Part shown: positions 60,959-64,000 of the stretch, piece after piece
Position numbering within the stretch: position 1 is the stretch's first letter
Layout: every line of letters starts with the position of its first letter
NCBI GenBank assembly: GCA_035548175.1
Contig: DASZTO010000062.1
Coordinates: 1-64,000, forward strand
Length of the DNA: 64,000 bases
Source of the DNA: CALCHA01 sp035548175
Lineage (GTDB): Bacteria; Planctomycetota; Phycisphaerae; WQYP01
Direction: 5' to 3'
Notes under the pieces: generated by a model
Database searches by the model: none
Seen by the model: the letters and a program-made list of their open reading frames with translations, nothing else
Told to the model about the DNA's origin: nothing
Position numbers and translations under genes: made by a program

Positions 60959-61116
60959 GTGTTGTGGCGGGAAGAAGTGGCGCGATTGTCGCGCGACGGC
61001 GTTGAGGACAAATCGAGCTTGCGGACGTTCAGTGGGGCGCGTTTGCCGGGGGAGATTACGTGGCGGGGTGGACATTGGGGATGGGGAGTCGTGGTGAGAA
61101 TGGGTGCGCACAGGGG

Positions 61117-61146
61117 GCCCACCCCGCGGAGGGGGTGGGCTTTTTT
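61117..61146 (+). terminator. Rho-independent terminator
   Basis: A perfect 9-bp stem GCCCACCCC/GGGGTGGGC with a 6-base loop is followed by TTTTTT. It probably ends transcripts coming from the secA paralog. Confidence 0.88.
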
Positions 61147-61204
61147 CGCTCGCGTCGGTTGGCGTGGGGCGGTAAGGTGGGTGCGATCTGATAAGGAGAA
61201 GGCG

Positions 61205-62254
61205 ATGCGCAAAGTCGTTCGCAGCCGTCGGTCGCCATGCGTTTTGGAATGCCTGGAGTCGCGGACGCTGTTCAGCGTTCTGGGGACGTTCGTGGCGGAG
61301 GGGGGAACCAGTGGTAACTCGGTTGTGCTCGTCATTCCCGGGCCCTACCCCGGCACCCTCGATTATCCGCCCCCCCCTGGCAATCCCTTCAACAGTTTCA
61401 CGCCATTCGCCGCGGGGTTCAATGGTGGAGTACACGTGGGGGTGGGGGACATCGATGGGGACGGGATTCCGGACATTGTGATGGCGCCGGGAAGCAACGG
61501 GAAGCCGTTGGTGATGGTGTTCAATCCGGTGACGGGGCTGCCGGAGCGGGAATTTTTTGCGTATTCGCAGGACTTCTGGGGCGGGGTGAACGTGGCGGTG
61601 GGGGATGTGAATGGGGATGGGAAGGCGGACATCATCACGGCGCCGGCGGCTGGGGGAGTGCCGCTGGTGAATGTTTTTGATGGGGCGACAGGGCGGTTGA
61701 TTCGGAGTTTTTATGCGTATGAGACGAATTTTCGGGGCGGGGTGAACGTGGCGGCGGGGGATGTGGATCATGATGGGAAGGCGGATATTGTGACGGGCGC
61801 GGGGTATGGCGGTGGGCCGCGGGTGGAGGTGTTCAGCGGGGCGAATAATCACAAGCTGTACGATTTTTATGCGTTCGATCCGTCGTTTCGGGGTGGGGTG
61901 ACGGTGGCGGCGGGGGATTTGGATGGGGATGGGCATGCGGATCTGGTGGTCGGGACGGCGTTCGGGGCTGCGGGGAACGTGCGTGCGTTCAGCGGGGCGA
62001 CGGGTGTTTTGCAACATGAGAGGGTGACGGGTTATAGCGTGGGCGTGAATGTGACGACGGTGGATGCGGACGGGGATGGGTTGATGGATGTGGTGGCCAC
62101 GCACAACCCGATGACCAGCTATGACGACGGGGTGATCTACAAGGGGACGGATTTCACGTATCTGCCCGGGTTTTATTTCGACTTGCCGCTGCGCGGCGAG
62201 TACGCTCCGGACACTGGCGGGGTGTACGTTGCGGGGTGGACGGATAGGGTGTAG
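61205..62254 (+). CDS. FG-GAP/VCBS repeat surface protein with planctomycete N-terminal motif
   Basis: A 349-residue protein. Its N-terminus carries the LECLESRTLFS motif seen at the start of many planctomycete surface proteins. The body has five FG-GAP-type repeats with calcium-binding loops D-x-D-G-D-G: DIDGDGIPDIV, DVNGDGKADII, DVDHDGKADIV, DLDGDGHADLV and DADGDGLMDVV, spaced ~50 residues apart, so it forms an incomplete beta-propeller. It is probably exported and surface-bound. AAGGAG precedes the ATG at 61205. The stop codon TAG lies within the left end of a palindromic repeat, so the original C-terminus may have been lost. Confidence 0.85.
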   Translation: MRKVVRSRRSPCVLECLESRTLFSVLGTFVAEGGTSGNSVVLVIPGPYPGTLDYPPPPGNPFNSFTPFAAGFNGGVHVGVGDIDGDGIPDIVMAPGSNGKPLVMVFNPVTGLPEREFFAYSQDFWGGVNVAVGDVNGDGKADIITAPAAGGVPLVNVFDGATGRLIRSFYAYETNFRGGVNVAAGDVDHDGKADIVTGAGYGGGPRVEVFSGANNHKLYDFYAFDPSFRGGVTVAAGDLDGDGHADLVVGTAFGAAGNVRAFSGATGVLQHERVTGYSVGVNVTTVDADGDGLMDVVATHNPMTSYDDGVIYKGTDFTYLPGFYFDLPLRGEYAPDTGGVYVAGWTDRV

Positions 62255-62362
62255 TTCATATTCCGGGTAGCACTCCACCATGGAGGCATTCCCCCCTCCC
62301 CCCCCCCACAACGCTCCCTCACGGTCGCGTCTCGGAGGTTTTACCCGGATCGAGAACTACAC
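62249..62362. repeat. Palindromic ~110-bp element, copy 3
   Basis: Ends GTGTAGTTCATATTCCGGGT and ACCCGGATCGAGAACTACAC are inverted repeats. The core matches copies 1 and 2 (GGCATTCCCCCCTCCC, then GCTCCCTCACGGTCGCG). Its first bases provide the stop codon of the FG-GAP gene. Confidence 0.85.
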
Positions 62363-62447
62363 CCGAGGATACGTGAATTTCGGGCGGCTTTTCTGGAATG
62401 TGGCGGGCGCATAGAATACTTCGCCCCCCCACCCGAAAGGAGCGCCC

Positions 62448-63878
62448 GTGCCGGAAAATCCCTCCCCTGCCTCTTCCTCTGCGTCTCAACCTTATGACTT
62501 GATCGTGATTGGCGCCGGGCCGGGGGGTTATGTGGCGGCGATTCGGGCGGCGCAGCTTGGGCTCAAGACGGCGTGCATTGATAAGGAATCGCGGTTTGGG
62601 GGGACGTGTTTGCGGGTGGGGTGCATTCCTTCGAAGGCGCTGCTGGATGCGTCGGAGAAACTGTTCCTGGCGAAGAACCATTTCGCGGAGGTGGGGATTC
62701 TGGTGGACAATCCGCGCGTGGACATCAAGACGCTGATGGGGCGGAAGGACAAGGTGGTCGAGACGCTGACGTCGGGGGTGACGGCGCTGATGAAGAAGAA
62801 CAAGATTGAGAAGATTGTGGGGGTGGCGAAGTTTATTTCGCCGACGGAGTTGGAGGTGACGGGGGAGGGGGGCAAGCGGACGCTGACGGCGAAGAATTTT
62901 TTGATTGCGACGGGGTCGGCGCCGGTGGAGTTGCCGTTCATGAAATTTGACGGCAAGCGGATCATTCATTCGGATCACGCGATTGCGTTGGAGAAAGTGC
63001 CGGCGCGGATGGTGGTGATCGGGGGCGGAGCGATTGGGCTGGAGATGGGGTCGGTGTGGTCGCGGCTGGGGTCGAAGGTGACGGTGCTGGAGATGTTGCC
63101 GCAGGTGGTGGCGGGGAGCGATGAGGAAGCGGCGCGGGGGCTGGAGAAGGTGCTGAAGAAGCAGGGGCTGACGATTTATTTGACGGCGAAGGTGACGGGT
63201 GCGAAGGAGGAGAATGGGGCGCTGGCGGTGACGTTTGAGCATGAGGGGAAGCAGCTTTCGGAGCCTGCGGATGTGGTGCTGGTGGCGGTGGGGCGGCGGC
63301 CGTACACGGAGGGGTTGAATCTGGAGGCGGCGGGGGTGGCGCTGGATGAGCGGAAGCGGGTGGCGGTGAACGAGCACTATCAGACCAGCGCAGGGAACAT
63401 TTATGCGATCGGGGACGTGATCATCGGGCCGATGCTGGCGCACAAGGCGGAGGATGAGGGTGTGGCGGTGGCGGAGCTTTTGGCGGGGAAGCCGGGGCAT
63501 GTGAATTACAACGTGATACCGGGGGTGGTGTACACGGCGCCGGAGCTGGCGTGGGTGGGCAAGACGGAGGAGCAGTTGAAGGGGGAGGGGATACCGTACA
63601 ACGTGGGGAAGTTCAATTTCCGGGTGAACGGTCGGGCGTTGGCGATGGATGAGACGGACGGGTTTGTGAAGGTGCTGGCGCATGGGAAGACGGACCGGGT
63701 GCTGGGGATACACATTCTTGGGCCACAGGCGTCGTCGATGATTGCGGAGGCGGCGGCGGTGATGGAGTTTGCGGGGAGCGCGGAGGATTTGGGGCGGACG
63801 TGCCATGCGCATCCGACGTTGCCGGAGGCGGTGAAGGAGGCGGCATTGGGGGCGTTGAAGCGGGCGATACACGCGTGA
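62448..63878 (+). CDS. lpd: Dihydrolipoyl dehydrogenase
   Basis: A 476-residue FAD-dependent E3 subunit that reoxidises lipoamide in 2-oxoacid dehydrogenase complexes or the glycine cleavage system. FAD motif LIVIGAGPGGYVAAIRAAQLG near 18, redox disulfide GGTCLRVGCIPSK near 50, NAD motif VIGGGAIGLEMGSVW near 187, second FAD motif IYAIGDVIIGPMLAHKA near 318, and the catalytic His-Glu pair CHAHPTLPEAVKE near 455. A GTG at 62448 with GAAAGGAG upstream is the start. No other complex subunits are adjacent. Confidence 0.95.
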   Translation: MPENPSPASSSASQPYDLIVIGAGPGGYVAAIRAAQLGLKTACIDKESRFGGTCLRVGCIPSKALLDASEKLFLAKNHFAEVGILVDNPRVDIKTLMGRKDKVVETLTSGVTALMKKNKIEKIVGVAKFISPTELEVTGEGGKRTLTAKNFLIATGSAPVELPFMKFDGKRIIHSDHAIALEKVPARMVVIGGGAIGLEMGSVWSRLGSKVTVLEMLPQVVAGSDEEAARGLEKVLKKQGLTIYLTAKVTGAKEENGALAVTFEHEGKQLSEPADVVLVAVGRRPYTEGLNLEAAGVALDERKRVAVNEHYQTSAGNIYAIGDVIIGPMLAHKAEDEGVAVAELLAGKPGHVNYNVIPGVVYTAPELAWVGKTEEQLKGEGIPYNVGKFNFRVNGRALAMDETDGFVKVLAHGKTDRVLGIHILGPQASSMIAEAAAVMEFAGSAEDLGRTCHAHPTLPEAVKEAALGALKRAIHA

Positions 63879-63924
63879 CGCGTGGTGGCCGTAAATGGCG
63901 TGGAGGGACGGCGATGGCCCCCCC

Positions 63925-63990
63925 ACCCCCGCAACGACGACGTAAAGTGGCCACGAAGGGCACGAAGGACACGAAAGTTGTGATCTGAGG
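63925..63990 (+). repeat. 9-bp-period repeat block
   Basis: ACGACGACGTAAAGTGGCCA followed by CGAAGGGCACGAAGGACACG and AAAGTTGTGATCTGAG. It is the clearest copy of the module and fills the right edge of the window. Confidence 0.8.
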
Positions 63991-64000
63991 ATCCTGTTGC

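Larger units (their letters stand above)
60794..61204. other. Repeat-bearing intergenic region after secA paralog
   Basis: This 411-bp gap holds a 9-mer block (60853-60958) and a terminator (61117-61146). The rest holds no supportable gene. AAGGAG at 61194 serves the next gene. Confidence 0.55.

Overview
The window looks like chromosomal DNA of a high-GC planctomycete, most likely class Phycisphaerae (Tepidisphaera/Humisphaera-like). The clues are an N-terminal surface-protein motif of the LExLExRxLFS type (61205-62254), PEP-CTERM proteins, a membrane protein with an H-x9-DG-type motif, a HYExAFE-family protein, and unusually long repeat-rich intergenic regions. Placement is inferred from these families and not from a marker gene. 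No rRNA, CRISPR array, prophage or complete insertion sequence is visible. There is one tRNA, tRNA-Arg(TCT).

Layout. 0-9 kb: accessory and housekeeping genes (SUFU-like protein, frameshifted HNH nuclease, serine hydrolase, DUF1801 protein, proA, CHASE/PAS hybrid histidine kinase). 9-19 kb: a large secreted DUF4450-like protein, a pqiA-pqiB-BON lipoprotein envelope-lipid operon (pqiB frameshifted), and xdhAB. 19-28.5 kb: esterase, lipocalin, tRNA, SDR, inositol-phosphatase-like gene, phosphatidylserine synthase, VOC protein, another SDR, DUF2383 protein. 28.4-31.6 kb: pstSCA behind a three-repeat Pho box, without pstB. 32-38.5 kb: queG, a WD40 protein, a truncated SRPBCC gene, a long duplicated leader carrying a MITE, a secreted putative hydrolase and a ROK regulator. 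38.5-42.5 kb: a candidate structured RNA and three tandem PEP-CTERM paralogs. 42.5-52 kb: TPR lipoprotein, CBS protein, a MarR-controlled EmrAB/TolC-like efflux operon, esterase, HYExAFE protein, UPF0175/PIN toxin-antitoxin pair. 52-64 kb: GH28 protein behind the second, inverted copy of the duplicated leader, a membrane protein, an M50 protease/HlyD fusion next to a short SecA paralog, an FG-GAP surface protein and lpd.

The most unusual content lies between genes. At least five kinds of short repeat recur: (i) 9-bp-period arrays, often in facing inverted pairs; (ii) heptanucleotide minisatellites at gene ends, one of them inside queG; (iii) a ~110-bp palindromic element with GTGTAGTTC...GAACTACAC ends, three copies; (iv) a ~750-800-bp leader element present in two inverted copies 18 kb apart; (v) a 121-bp MITE with 17-bp perfect inverted ends and a 9-bp target duplication, inserted in one leader copy and absent from the other. 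Strand composition also switches sharply: the + strand is G-rich from 1 to ~17 kb, C-rich from ~17 to ~38.5 kb, and G-rich again to the end, regardless of gene direction.

The best candidate for an undescribed protein system is the M50/HlyD + SecA2-like pair at 56.2-60.8 kb, possibly a dedicated export or processing machine. The best candidate nucleic-acid systems are the leader element and the 9-mer inverted pairs. All function calls come from reading translated sequence by eye; no database search was run.
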